64,000 nucleotides of DNA from Methylobacterium aquaticum (GCF_016804325.1 NZ_CP043627.1:4647001-4711000), one strand, 5' to 3'. Shown: positions 1 to 7,366, counted from the first letter of the stretch. Translations and numbers: made by a program. The notes: generated by a model from the sequence alone, not told the origin.

Positions 1-98
1 ACGAAGGCGTTGATCGGGACGAGAGCGCCGGCCACCGCGGCGGTGATGCCAATGGCGATGGCGGGCCAGCTATCGAGCGTTGCAATCGGATCCGCCAA
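1..98 (-). CDS. Small hydrophobic protein, partial (prophage late block)
   Basis: This is the first 32 codons of a minus-strand gene that runs off the left edge of the window. I chose the TTG codon at 98-96 because a GGAGG stands 7 bases upstream and the frame then stays open to the edge. The fragment begins MADPIATLDSW and continues into a hydrophobic stretch (about residues 13-30) that could be one membrane helix. It overlaps the end of the upstream gene by 29 bases, as is common in phage late operons. Function is unknown. A small membrane protein next to lysis genes could be a holin or spanin accessory, but nothing seen here proves that. Confidence 0.45.
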   Translation of the reverse strand, partial: MADPIATLDSWPAIAIGITAAVAGALVPINAF

Positions 99-669
99 GG
101 CGCCGCCTCCTCTCCTCAGCCTGCGCCTCGGCCGCCGCACGCCGCCTCTTCCGCAGCCCGAACGTGTCCTCGGCCGCCATGTCGGAGGCGGCCCGGCCGG
201 AGGAGTGCAGCTCTGCGATGGCGAAGACCGAGAACATCGCGATGCCGATATTGGCCGGCGGGTAGGCAAGGGCGAAGCCGACGAACAGCGCCAGCCAGAA
301 AGCGAATCCGCCCACGCACCCGATGGTACGGACGAAGCTCGTTTCCCGACCGCGTCGCCCATTGATGATCAGCGCGGCGAGCCGTGCCGAGCCGACCAGG
401 ACCGAGATCGTACCGGCCTGCGCCTCGGTCACGAACGAGGCGATCACCCGCCACTGCGGCCCGACGAAGGTCTGCGCCGGGGAGAGGATCACGAGGCCGA
501 CCGTGACCATGATGGCGCTCAGCCACACCTCGGCCCATCGGGTCTGTCCGTAGCGGACGGCGCGGCGGATGCGCTCGTTGAGGACGGGATCGGGATCGTA
601 GTGGAGCATCGTTCCGTCATGCCAGGGGGCGAGGTAAGCCAGCCAGCAGCGACCGCGGTTGAAGCGCAT
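70..669 (-). CDS. Multi-spanning membrane protein of the prophage late block
   Basis: A 199-residue protein with about four hydrophobic segments (near residues 47-62, 88-104, 117-136 and 138-150) and a strongly basic, coiled C-terminus rich in R, K and E. The start at 669 has a good AGGAG ribosome site 7 bases upstream. I recognise no named family. Its position downstream of the endolysin suggests a membrane protein of the phage lysis or cell-surface module, but that is inference. The plus-strand frames across this stretch look like shadows of this gene. Confidence 0.6.
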   Translation of the reverse strand: MRFNRGRCWLAYLAPWHDGTMLHYDPDPVLNERIRRAVRYGQTRWAEVWLSAIMVTVGLVILSPAQTFVGPQWRVIASFVTEAQAGTISVLVGSARLAALIINGRRGRETSFVRTIGCVGGFAFWLALFVGFALAYPPANIGIAMFSVFAIAELHSSGRAASDMAAEDTFGLRKRRRAAAEAQAEERRRRLGGSDCNAR

Positions 670-705
670 GGCGCGTCTCCTGATGCTGCTGGCTGGTGGC
701 GGGAG

Positions 706-1401
706 CTACTTCACCGTCGCCGGCAGGCGCGCCAGGATCGGCTCCAGGATCAGCGCCGCGGACGAATTCTCGTCGAGGTGCATGGCCCGGAACAGCCGCT
801 TGGCGATCTCGGCCGGACCGCCCACCGCATCGATGATCTTGGAGGGCGTGCTGTCGATGATCCGCTGGAGCGCGACGGCGAGCACCTGGGAGCCGACCGG
901 CACCGTCAGCTTGGCGTCCTTGGTGGCGCCCTGCACGGCGTTGATGCCGTAGTCCAGCCCGGTCTGGATCGTCGCCTCGATACGCTTCTGGCTGATGAAG
1001 AGCGTCGCCCAGGGCGCCAGCTTCGCGAGTGCGGCCGAGGCGACGCCGCCAAGGATCGTGACGGCGACCGAGGCGACCGAGGGCATCGCCGCCGCCAGCC
1101 AGGCGCCCCAGGGTAGATCGACCGACGTGCCGCCGACCGTGGCGACCTCGGCGGCGAACGCCGGCCCGGCGATGACGGCGATCAGCGCCGCGACCAGGAT
1201 GCCGAGGATGGGCGGCCGGACCCGGGCAGCGAGGCAGACGCCGCCGGCCAGCGCGAGCGCGCCGATGAGCACGAGGCCGAAGGCGAGGCCGTGGGCCGGG
1301 TTGCCGCCGATGGGCAGCATCTCGGCGATCGGGCCGGCGCCGGCCATGGCGGGAGAGCAGACGCAGGCGAGCGCCGGCGCCGCGAGGATGATGCGGTGCA
1401 T
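706..1401 (-). CDS. Exported or membrane prophage protein of unknown function
   Basis: 231 residues. The chosen ATG at 1401 gives a clear signal-peptide start (MHRIILAAPALACVC, with an A-M-A-like cleavage region near residue 20). Two more hydrophobic segments follow (about 40-60 and 68-85). The C-terminal half is helical and ends PILARLPATVK. AGGA lies about 8 bases upstream of the start. The frame is open further upstream to 1773, but that part is antisense-like and overlaps the next gene, so I left it out. It is co-oriented with the endolysin and neighbours. No family is recognised. Confidence 0.55.
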   Translation of the reverse strand: MHRIILAAPALACVCSPAMAGAGPIAEMLPIGGNPAHGLAFGLVLIGALALAGGVCLAARVRPPILGILVAALIAVIAGPAFAAEVATVGGTSVDLPWGAWLAAAMPSVASVAVTILGGVASAALAKLAPWATLFISQKRIEATIQTGLDYGINAVQGATKDAKLTVPVGSQVLAVALQRIIDSTPSKIIDAVGGPAEIAKRLFRAMHLDENSSAALILEPILARLPATVK

Positions 1402-1546
1402 GTTGATGATCCTGGTGGGGGATGTCCCGTTTTCCGGCCTCATCTGAGGAGGCAGAAGGGACAAGGTGCTCGGCTGGCCCGGCCGGCGCGGGTATTTGAT
1501 CGCCCGGCCTGCGCAGGCAAACCCTTCGGGAATTCCGAAGGGTTGG

Positions 1547-1867
1547 TCAGGCGGCGCGGCCCGGGCGCCGGTCGAAGCGCGTGCTGATTTCGTCGCGGAA
1601 CTTGTCGATGCCACCGACCATGATGGGCGACCAGTTGCCGGATTTCTGCGCCTCAGCCACCGCGGCGTCGTATTCCGCGAGCGGCATGAAGTGAACGCGT
1701 TCGGATTTCTGCGTCCACTCGACCGCCGCAGCGATTTCAGGAAAACCGTAGCCGCACCACTGCTTGAGTTCATCGAGGCTGTGGCGGAGATATTGCAGGC
1801 GGTCTGCGGTGTCGGCCGCCTCCTTGAAGGCTTCCGGGCAGATCAGCTTCGCGAGCCAGCGTCGCAT
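1547..1867 (-). CDS. Hypothetical prophage protein
   Basis: 106 residues, starting at an ATG at 1867 with AGGAG 6 bases upstream. The protein is soluble, with an N-terminal helical part (MRRWLAKLICPEAFKEAAD) and several aromatic residues in the middle (WCGYGFPEI, FMPLAEYDAA). It ends in a basic tail. It lies between two other small late genes on the same strand. Function is unknown. The good ribosome site and compact spacing support it as a real gene. Confidence 0.55.
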   Translation of the reverse strand: MRRWLAKLICPEAFKEAADTADRLQYLRHSLDELKQWCGYGFPEIAAAVEWTQKSERVHFMPLAEYDAAVAEAQKSGNWSPIMVGGIDKFRDEISTRFDRRPGRAA

Positions 1868-1916
1868 TGCGCTCTCCTGTTGAGGGGTGAACTACCCGGA
1901 AATCCCGGGCGGTTGG

Positions 1917-2171
1917 TCATCGCGTCCGCCGCCCGCCGAGCGCCTGGCACCGGTCCAGCGCCTCGGTGATCGCCGCAGCGACAAGGATCTGGATGCGGGC
2001 CGTGCGGAGGGCGCCGGGCTGGAGCGTGCAGAGGTCGCCGATCTCCCGCGCGGCAGCGAGTGCCAGGGCGTCCACCGGCGGGTCCTGCGCGTCGCCGAGT
2101 GGCATCGGCCCGGTGAGCCGGGCCGGCAGGACCGGCTCGTTCGGCGGGGTGAGGCGGCGGGCGCGCATCAT
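1917..2171 (-). CDS. Hypothetical prophage protein coupled to the endolysin gene
   Basis: 84 residues. The ATG at 2171 overlaps the stop of the endolysin gene by four bases (ATGA), an arrangement typical of translational coupling. The product is mostly helical, with an alanine-rich centre (VDALALAAAREIGDL) and a basic C-terminus (GGRRTR). No membrane segment is clear. I recognise no domain. Since it directly follows the endolysin it may have a lysis-related role, which I cannot demonstrate. Confidence 0.5.
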   Translation of the reverse strand: MMRARRLTPPNEPVLPARLTGPMPLGDAQDPPVDALALAAAREIGDLCTLQPGALRTARIQILVAAAITEALDRCQALGGRRTR

Positions 2172-2866
2172 GCCTCGCTTACGCCCGACCGGGCGCCAGC
2201 AATCGTGGTCGGGAGCTTCATCGCCACCGGCAGCGGCATATCGGCCGGCCAGCGGAAGGAGGTGAACTCGGACCGCTTGAACCCAGCGATCGACACAGCA
2301 TCGCCCTGGTTCCCGCCGAGCAGGTAGATGGTCGAGGCGTTGGCGCCGACGACCAGGCCGACGTGACCCTGCCAGGAGCCGCCCGCACGCTTCTTGGTGG
2401 CGATGCAGCCGAGGGCGGGATCCTTCAGCCCGACGCCCCATGTCTCATAGGACCGCGCTGCGAGGCTGCCGGAGGGCGTCTGACCCGCCCGCTTCAGCAT
2501 GGCTCCGACGAAAGCCGCACACCAGGCGGTGGCGTCGTCCTTGACCCCGGAGAAGCCGGCGTCGGCGAAGTACCGGACCACAACCGGATTGTTCGCCTTG
2601 CCGACGCCCTCGTGAGTGCCAACCTCGTGCGCCGCTAGGGCGAGCCACGCCGGCTGCTCGGGCTCGGCTCGGCGCTCGGTAAGATCGACGCTGCCCAGTG
2701 CCTTGACCGTGAGCGGCCCGGCGATCCCGTCCGCGACGAGGCCGGCCGAGCGCTGAAACGCGGTCACGGCTGTGATGGTACGGGGGCCGGCGTCACCATC
2801 GGCGCCGCCCGGCCCGAGGTCATAGCCGCGCGCGATCAGAGCGCGCTGGATCTCAGCGATCGTCAT
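2168..2866 (-). CDS. Phage endolysin: peptidoglycan-binding domain plus CHAP/TIGR02594-type hydrolase
   Basis: 232 residues. Residues 1-60 form a PG_binding_1 repeat (ALIARGYDLGPGGADGDAGPRT, then TAFQRSAGLVADGIAGP). Residues about 72-215 match a cysteine amidase/peptidase of the TIGR02594/CHAP type, with the probable catalytic Cys116 in TAWCAAFVGAML and His168 in WQGHVGLVVG. Such enzymes cut peptidoglycan for host lysis. There is no signal peptide, so export would need a holin or a companion membrane protein, and several small membrane-protein genes follow. The start has GGAG 7 bases upstream. The gene lies directly after the terminase remnant, which is abnormal for a complete phage and fits loss of the structural genes. 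Confidence 0.82.
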   Translation of the reverse strand: MTIAEIQRALIARGYDLGPGGADGDAGPRTITAVTAFQRSAGLVADGIAGPLTVKALGSVDLTERRAEPEQPAWLALAAHEVGTHEGVGKANNPVVVRYFADAGFSGVKDDATAWCAAFVGAMLKRAGQTPSGSLAARSYETWGVGLKDPALGCIATKKRAGGSWQGHVGLVVGANASTIYLLGGNQGDAVSIAGFKRSEFTSFRWPADMPLPVAMKLPTTIAGARSGVSEA

Positions 2867-2950
2867 CAGGATCTCCAGATTGTCGTGGGTGGTGCGGCGC
2901 CGCCTACGGCCGGATCACGGTTCGCGTAGCTGGCGGACCGGGCGCGGCCA

Positions 2951-3484
2951 TCAGACGAGCACGCCGTAATAGTCGCGCCACTGCTGCATGAGGTTCTTCA
3001 TCTCAGCAGGCAGAAGGGCGCGGTTCCAGATCATCGTGCGCCCGGCGCGACCGCGCCACGACCCGGAGGCCACCTTCGCGCCCCAGAACGTCCATCGGGC
3101 ACCCGGGTACCGGAGCGAGCGACGCCCGAGCGGCCCCCACTCCCATGCCTGCCAGAGGACCGAGGTCAGGAGCGACTTCGACGAGCCGGGCGGGACGTTG
3201 ATGAGGAGCCGGTTGATTCGCCCGTCTGAGACCGCCTCGAGGTGGGCGCAGATCGCATCGAGGTGCCAGTTCCAGACGAGCGGCGTGTTCGGTTCGAGCA
3301 CATGCCACGCCTCCCGCACGAAGCCCGCCAGGGTCTGGCACCGGGCCCGGATCCGCTCCGCATCCTGCGCCAGCGCCTGCCGCTCGCGCTCAGCCGCCCG
3401 CCGGGCCTTCTCCTCCCTCACCATCCTCAGCAGCACCGCCGGCGGCGCCGGCAAGGCGACCGAAGAAAGCTTCGAGGGCATCAA
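2951..3484 (-). pseudogene. Terminase large subunit N-terminus fused to the end of a lectin-fold (LamG-like) protein
   Basis: 177 codons. Residues about 20-125 match the N-terminal ATPase part of a phage terminase large subunit, including a Walker A-like NVPPGSSKSLL followed by LWQAWEWGPLG. A complete large subunit is about 450-550 residues and should continue with Walker B and a nuclease domain. Instead the frame changes character near 3105-3120 and ends with IWNRALLPAEMKNL, the kind of last strand seen in LamG/concanavalin A-like domains of phage tail proteins. I read this as an in-frame deletion joining terminase to a distal tail gene. The start could also be the ATG at 3424. The product cannot be a working packaging motor. 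Confidence 0.6.
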
Positions 3485-3745
3485 GCTGCTCGGGTGAGGC
3501 GTTGGTCAGGTCGGCGTTGGCGATCGGGATGGCTCCGCCGCCGGGGCCAGCGTGCTGCACCGAGGCAAGGCGGGGGTGCATAAAGGGAGCAGCCTTCTCG
3601 GCAGCCGTGAACCGGTGCTGGTCGTAGGGCATCGTGCCGCGCAGCACGCCGAGCATGTAGTCGAGCGGGGTCAGGCCGTCGGCGATCAGCCGCTCAGCCG
3701 CCTCGCGTGTCTTCTGCGTGATGGCGCCCGGCTTGCGGCCGGCGC
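3390..3745 (-). pseudogene. Terminase small-subunit-like protein, 5' truncated
   Basis: The minus-strand frame reads GRKPGAITQKTREAAERL, then a YMLGVLR segment, a MHPRLASVQH motif, and an acidic Gly/Ala-rich tail ending EGPAGG. This fits the small terminase (DNA-recognition) proteins of alphaproteobacterial prophages. It overlaps the 5' end of the large-subunit fragment by 95 bases. No plausible start codon lies in frame close upstream, and near 3745 the minus frame loses its protein-like character, just where a plus-strand gene begins without a start. The 5' end has therefore been lost at a deletion or rearrangement junction. Confidence 0.55.
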
Positions 3746-4361
3746 CACCGAGCAGACGATCGCCCGCCTGACGCGGGAGCGTGACGAGGCAGAAGCCGAT
3801 CGCGATGCGCTGTTGGCCGCCATCGGCTTCAAACCCGGCCCGCTCGGCACCGAGCTTCGGCGCAAGGTGATCCTGGACGATGCGGGTGGCCTGCGCGGCG
3901 CCATGGTGAAGGCGCGTCGCGAGGCGGCAGATGTCCAGTGTGACGCGGATCTCTGGACCATGCGGATGCTGGAGGAGTGGCCGGGCGACACGCTGTTGCT
4001 GCGGCTGTGGCGCCAACGCCGCGAGGCCGTGAAGCGGGCCAAGGCAGCCGAAGCCGCCCTCGCGGAAAGCGAGCGCAAGAGGGGGGAGCGCCCCGGCGCC
4101 TGTCCCGAGGTTGCCATGGCGAATGCCGGCCGCGCCGAAGCCCAGGCAGCCCACCTTCGCAGCCTCGATCGCCTCGCGGCTCTTGGAGACGACCTGCACC
4201 GCGCCAAGACCCAGGCCGTACAACTCGTTGACCTCCAGCGTGCTGGCGAGCGCTGCGGCCTCACGCTCGGCCAAGCCGACATTCTGTGGTCCGGGGCGCT
4301 TGAGGCTCGAACCGCTCGTCTCGCCACCCCCACCCAGGAGACACCCCATGTCGAGAGCTGA
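3745..4361 (+). pseudogene. Coiled-coil prophage protein fragment, no intact start
   Basis: The plus frame from about 3745 reads TIARLTRERDEAEADRDALL, then a run of charged, leucine-rich helices (REAVKRAKAAEAALAESERK) up to about 4100, typical of small coiled-coil phage proteins. It starts abruptly with no start codon or ribosome site, head to head with the truncated terminase gene. From about 4100 to 4349 both strands look codable: the minus frame gives GCLLGGGGETSG and LEVNELYGLGLGAVQ with high GC3. A second junction near 4100 is thus possible, and my assignment of the last 250 bases is uncertain. Confidence 0.4.
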
Positions 4362-4476
4362 CGATCTGCGGGCGCTGCTGGCGAGGGTGGAGAGACCATG
4401 CCGTCCGTCCTGGACGTACCGGAGGGCGGTCCTCCTCCCCGCCCTCATCACCCAGGAGGTCGAGAATGACCGGTGA
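4348..4476 (+). CDS. Small prophage protein
   Basis: 42 residues beginning MSRADDLRALLARVE, preceded by a good AGGAG 7 bases upstream of the ATG. The N-terminus resembles the start of short phage proteins of this clade, but the rest (RPCRPSWTYRRAVLL) does not, so it may be frameshifted or truncated after the first helix. Its end overlaps the start of the next gene. Function unknown. Confidence 0.4.
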   Translation: MSRADDLRALLARVERPCRPSWTYRRAVLLPALITQEVENDR

Positions 4477-4732
4477 ACGCGGCTACCTCGACACGGACAC
4501 CGTGACGGCGGCCGACATTCGCCGGGCGTGGCCGCACATGCGGGAGGCCTGCGGACTGGTCTCCACATCGGCTTGCCGGGACGAGCTGATCCGGCAGGCT
4601 GTGCGGTTCGCCAAGGCTCGGCGCGATGGCTGGATCCCGCCCAGCCCCGATCGGCCGAACCGTGCAGCCCTGTTCGAGGCGGCGGCTTTCCAAGCCCCCA
4701 CCCCGACCCTGAAGAGGGAGGGGCAGTCGTGA
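4466..4732 (+). CDS. Hypothetical prophage protein
   Basis: 88 residues, ATG at 4466 with AGGAG about 8 bases upstream. The protein is soluble and helical, with motifs such as DIRRAWPHMREACG and DELIRQAVRFAKA. No domain is recognised. It overlaps the preceding gene by 11 bases and its stop overlaps the next start by four (GTGA), so it belongs to a tightly packed plus-strand early operon running 4348-7199 toward the integrase. Confidence 0.55.
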   Translation: MTGERGYLDTDTVTAADIRRAWPHMREACGLVSTSACRDELIRQAVRFAKARRDGWIPPSPDRPNRAALFEAAAFQAPTPTLKREGQS

Positions 4733-5148
4733 CTCAGCCTGTCCGCCTCCAACTCTCGCGCCGGAAGGGCTTTGACCTCCAAGCGCACAGCCGATCCATG
4801 AACGGGCTGCCGGCTGTCAACGTGGCGCGGCCCACGCTCTTCGGGAACCCGTTCGTCCACGCTACCGACACGGCGCAGGCGGTCGAGGCATTCCGGCGCT
4901 ACTGCCGCGGTGGGACGCAGAGCTTCGAGATGGGACCGGACGGGCTCCAGTTTGCCCGGAACGTTCACGCGAACGGCCTGCACTACGCCTGGCCCGAGTG
5001 GCTGCGCACTGTCGGTCTGCCGCGACTCGCTGGTCATAATGCGGCCTGCTGGTGCCGGGCCGGCGACCCCTGCCATGCCGACGTGCTGCTCGAACTCGCC
5101 GCCGGCCTCTCCTGCGAAGCGATCCCGGAGCCCTCCCATGACCGATAG
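4729..5148 (+). CDS. DUF4326 domain protein
   Basis: 139 residues from a GTG start at 4729 that overlaps the previous stop; an AGGGAGGGG purine block lies just upstream. The core shows the DUF4326 pattern: RPTLFGNPF near residue 34, VEAFRRYC near 53, and the C-terminal LAGHNAACWCRAGDPCHADVL with its conserved C-W-C and CHAD motif. DUF4326 proteins are common on phages and plasmids and have no settled function; the paired cysteines suggest metal binding. It overlaps the following gene by 11 bases. Confidence 0.75.
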   Translation: MTQPVRLQLSRRKGFDLQAHSRSMNGLPAVNVARPTLFGNPFVHATDTAQAVEAFRRYCRGGTQSFEMGPDGLQFARNVHANGLHYAWPEWLRTVGLPRLAGHNAACWCRAGDPCHADVLLELAAGLSCEAIPEPSHDR

Positions 5149-5359
5149 CACCAAGGCAGGGCTGCGCGTCCTCATCGCAGGACTGGAGCGGCCCGACCCC
5201 GAGATGATCGCCGCAGCGTGGGATACGTGGCGCCCGCGGCACGGCGGCAAAATGGGACCGGGCCCGGCATTCGTCGAGGCGATCCAGGCAGCAAACCGGG
5301 TTCTTCTCTCCCGCGCCCGCGCCTCCGGTATCCCGGTCCAGGGAGGTGAGGATGACTGA
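5138..5359 (+). CDS. Hypothetical prophage protein
   Basis: 73 residues, ATG at 5138 with CGGAG upstream. The sequence is soluble, with IAAAWDTWRPRHG and FVEAIQAANRVLL as its clearest segments. A short protein with this shape is often found among the early genes of alphaproteobacterial prophages, but I know no function. It overlaps both flanking genes by a few bases, supporting membership of the same transcript. Confidence 0.5.
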   Translation: MTDSTKAGLRVLIAGLERPDPEMIAAAWDTWRPRHGGKMGPGPAFVEAIQAANRVLLSRARASGIPVQGGEDD

Positions 5360-5758
5360 CCTCAACCAGCAACTCGACGAGATCCGCCGCCGTGTCCGCA
5401 TGATCGACGGCGAGTTGACCCGCCTCGGCATGGCGACAGACCCTGCTCTTCGGTGGGTGCCGGCCGAGACGCTGCGGATGCACCTCGACATGGCGGCAAT
5501 GGAAATGCGCGATTACGTGGCCGGGCTTGGGGCGCTCCCGCACAGCCGGCCAGCATTGCGCAGGTCGAGGCCGACAACGCCATGCTTCGCGATGCGCTGT
5601 CTTGGTACGGCGAACAGGCGCGGCTCTGCCGCCTCGTCCACTCGGAGGGCGATGCCGGCCGGCAGGCTCTGGACGCCGATGGCGGCACCCGAGCCCGGGT
5701 TGCCCTGGCGCGCCGGCCCCGCCCCACCGCCCCGGCCCCAGAACAAGAGGAGGGGTAG
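5352..5758 (+). pseudogene. Coiled-coil prophage protein with apparent -1 frameshift
   Basis: From the ATG at 5352 (GGAGG 5 bases upstream) the frame reads MTDLNQQLDEIRRRVRMIDG and MAAMEMRDYVAGL. From about 5535 protein-like sequence continues only in the neighbouring frame: ASIAQVEADNAMLRDALSWYG, then a LCRLVHSEGDAGR motif, to a stop at 5758. Restoring one G in the GGGG at 5529-5532 would join them into one protein of about 135 residues. It could instead be two overlapping genes, but the second half lacks its own ribosome site. Function unknown; probably a helical DNA-metabolism accessory of the phage. Confidence 0.5.
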
Positions 5759-5761
5759 AGG

Positions 5762-6007
5762 ATGACCGAGAACGAAGCTGCGTTGCCCGACCAGACGAAG
5801 AACGGCCCGGCTCCCGATGGTGAGCGGCTGACGCTCTGGGTCGAGGAATGCCCATCCGGGATGTTTGTTGTGACATCGCCAAACCCGCGCGGTCTGCTCT
5901 GCACTGGGCAGACGATGGCCGAGGCCTTGGCCGAGGTGCCGACTGTTCTCGCGCTCCTGGCCCGCGCGCAAGCCGAGGTCGACGGCGGCTCCGGCGGACT
6001 GCACTAG
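5762..6007 (+). CDS. Small HicB/DUF1902-like protein
   Basis: 81 residues with a strong ribosome site (GAGGAGGGG then AGG directly before the ATG). The central part, RLTLWVEECPSGMFVVTSPNPRG followed by GQTMAEALAEVPTVLALL, has the strand-strand-helix pattern of HicB-like and DUF1902 proteins, which resemble antitoxins with a partial RNase-H-like fold. No adjacent HicA-type toxin is seen, so a toxin-antitoxin role is not supported here. It sits in the early operon just before the excisionase. Confidence 0.55.
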   Translation: MTENEAALPDQTKNGPAPDGERLTLWVEECPSGMFVVTSPNPRGLLCTGQTMAEALAEVPTVLALLARAQAEVDGGSGGLH

Positions 6008-6030
6008 CCCTACCCCAAAAGGAGACTGAC

Positions 6031-6333
6031 GTGGCGAGCGACACCTACACCCCGGACGAGGTCGCGAAGCGCTGGAAGTGCTCGGCCGCCCACGTGCGCA
6101 ACCTCATCACCAACGGCGAACTCGAAGCTTTCCGGCTCGGCGGCAAACTTCTACGCATCAAGGGGTCAGCGATCGAGGACTACGAGCGATGCCAGAGTAC
6201 AAGCTGCAGCGGTTCCGAGGAGGGTGGGCCTGCTCTGCCTACGAAGGCGGAAAGCGAATTAGCCGCCAGGGACTTAAGAGCCGCGATGCGGCAAGCGCGG
6301 CAGCGGAGTTCGCCCGCGTCGTCGCGGAACTGA
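6031..6333 (+). CDS. Excisionase-like helix-turn-helix protein (HTH_17)
   Basis: 100 residues from a GTG at 6031 with AAAAGGAG 7 bases upstream. The N-terminus, YTPDEVAKRWKCSAAHVRNL then ITNGELEAFRLGGKLLRIKG, is a MerR-like winged helix typical of recombination directionality factors (Xis/AlpA type). Such proteins bend DNA at the attachment sites and tip the integrase toward excision. Its 3' third overlaps the 5' end of the integrase gene by 145 bases in another frame. The N-terminal domain is complete, so it may still be functional. Confidence 0.78.
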   Translation: MASDTYTPDEVAKRWKCSAAHVRNLITNGELEAFRLGGKLLRIKGSAIEDYERCQSTSCSGSEEGGPALPTKAESELAARDLRAAMRQARQRSSPASSRN

Positions 6334-7199
6334 CGCGCCCCGTCGATCCGACTGTGAAGGAACTGTGGGAGGCCTACTGCGCCGACAAGGCCGGACGGCG
6401 GATCGCGAAGAACATGGCCGCCTCAGGCCGGATCGTTCTGCCGTTCTTCGGGCACATGAAGCCAGAGGACATCACGATCAAGGTGTGCCGCGCCTACATC
6501 GCCAAGCGCAGCGCCTTGGGCCGGAAGAACGGCTCGATCCGCACGGAGATGAACCAACTGCGCACCGCCCTGCTCTGGGCCGAGAAGGCGCGGTTGATCA
6601 CCAAGGCGCCAGCCATGGAAATGCCGCCGGCCTCGACGCCCAAGGAGCGGCACCTGACCAGGGCGGAATTCGACGCGCTGCTGTCGGCCGCGAGCACGCC
6701 GCACCTCGTGCTCTACCTGCACCTCGCCATCGCCACGGCGGGAAGGAACGCAGCCATCCTGGAGCTCACATGGGACCGCGTGAATTTCGAGCGTAACCTG
6801 ATCTACCTCGGCGTGAAGGATGCCCTGCGGCCAAGGAAGGGGCGAGCGACCGTCCCCATGACGGACACGGTTCGCGCCGCGCTCTTCGCGGCTAAGGAGG
6901 GCGCTCGGACCGACCATGTCATCGAGTGGGCAGGCGAGCCGGTGAAGAGCGTTCGGACCGCGCTCGGCAAGGCGGCGGCGCGGGCGAAGATTGTCGGCCT
7001 GTCACCGCACGTGCTGCGGCACTCGGCGGCCGTCTGGATGGCGGAGGATGGCGCCTCGATGAGCGAGATCGCGACCTACCTTGGTCACAGCGACGACAAA
7101 ATCACGCAGAGGGTCTACGCCAAGTTGAGCCCAACGCACCTGCGAAGAGCGTCGCAAGCGCTCGAAGTCGGGCGGCCCCGGCTGCGAACGGTGGGATGA
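6189..7199 (+). CDS. Tyrosine recombinase (prophage integrase)
   Basis: 336 residues from the ATG at 6189 (GAGGA upstream), a usual length for phage integrases. Residues 1-50 are a short arm-binding-like domain (MPEYKLQRFRGGWACSAYEGG), about 55-145 the SAM-like core-binding domain, and about 160-325 the catalytic domain. Visible catalytic residues are Arg near 186 (TAGRNAAILELTW), His274 and Arg277 (SPHVLRHSAA), His near 300 (YLGHSDDK) and the nucleophile Tyr near 309 (RVYAK). All are intact, so the enzyme may be active. It points at the 3' end of the tRNA-Thr gene 90 bases away, the usual arrangement for tRNA integration. Confidence 0.93.
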   Translation: MPEYKLQRFRGGWACSAYEGGKRISRQGLKSRDAASAAAEFARVVAELTRPVDPTVKELWEAYCADKAGRRIAKNMAASGRIVLPFFGHMKPEDITIKVCRAYIAKRSALGRKNGSIRTEMNQLRTALLWAEKARLITKAPAMEMPPASTPKERHLTRAEFDALLSAASTPHLVLYLHLAIATAGRNAAILELTWDRVNFERNLIYLGVKDALRPRKGRATVPMTDTVRAALFAAKEGARTDHVIEWAGEPVKSVRTALGKAAARAKIVGLSPHVLRHSAAVWMAEDGASMSEIATYLGHSDDKITQRVYAKLSPTHLRRASQALEVGRPRLRTVG

Positions 7200-7224
7200 T
7201 CTGAACCTGTTGGGACGGTCGTCT

Positions 7225-7250
7225 GGGGTTCAAGGGTTCTGGTGAACCCC
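7225..7250 (+). terminator. Hairpin after the integrase gene
   Basis: An inverted repeat GGGGTTCA / TGAACCCC (7225-7232 with 7243-7250) with a 10-base loop lies 26 bases after the integrase stop. There is no T-run, so it is at best a Rho-assisted or weak terminator. It also lies near the attachment region and could be a recombinase or Xis arm site. Confidence 0.35.
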
Positions 7251-7290
7251 TGCGCAAACACTAGATCGAAGCCTAAGTGCTTGAAGAGAA

Positions 7291-7325
7291 TGGTGCCGCA
7301 AGAGGGATTCGAACCCCCGACCCCC
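7291..7325. other. Presumed prophage attachment-site core in the tRNA-Thr 3' half
   Basis: Tyrosine integrases of this type usually recombine within the T arm and 3' end of a tRNA gene, restoring the tRNA on insertion. The int gene ends 92 bases away and points at this end, so the crossover core should lie here. The matching direct repeat would be at the far end of the element, left of the window, and cannot be seen. Confidence 0.45.
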
Positions 7326-7366
7326 TCATTACGAATGAGGTGCTCTACCAGCTGAGCTATTGCGGC
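7291..7366 (-). tRNA. tRNA-Thr (CGT anticodon)
   Basis: Read on the minus strand, the gene starts GCCGCAATAGCTCAGC at 7366, has an anticodon stem CCTCA/TGAGG around the loop TTCGTAA (anticodon CGT, reading ACG), a T arm with GGTTCGAATCC, and the acceptor strand TTGCGGC that pairs with the 5' GCCGCAA. The discriminator is A and CCA is encoded at 7293-7291. Its 3' end faces the integrase. Confidence 0.95.

Noticed and set aside
706..1773. 355-residue form of the exported prophage protein
   Set aside because: The first 124 codons are antisense-like in composition and overlap the well-supported 106-residue gene. A signal peptide begins exactly at ATG 1401.
4097..4349. A minus-strand gene starting at 4349 (GCLLGGGGETSG...)
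   Set aside because: It has good third-position GC and some protein-like sequence, but no ribosome site. It collides with the start of the plus-strand gene at 4348, which has a strong ribosome site. I kept it as a note in the pseudogene entry, since a second rearrangement there is possible.
5762..6007. HicAB toxin-antitoxin module
   Set aside because: Only a HicB-like protein is present, with no HicA-type toxin on either side.
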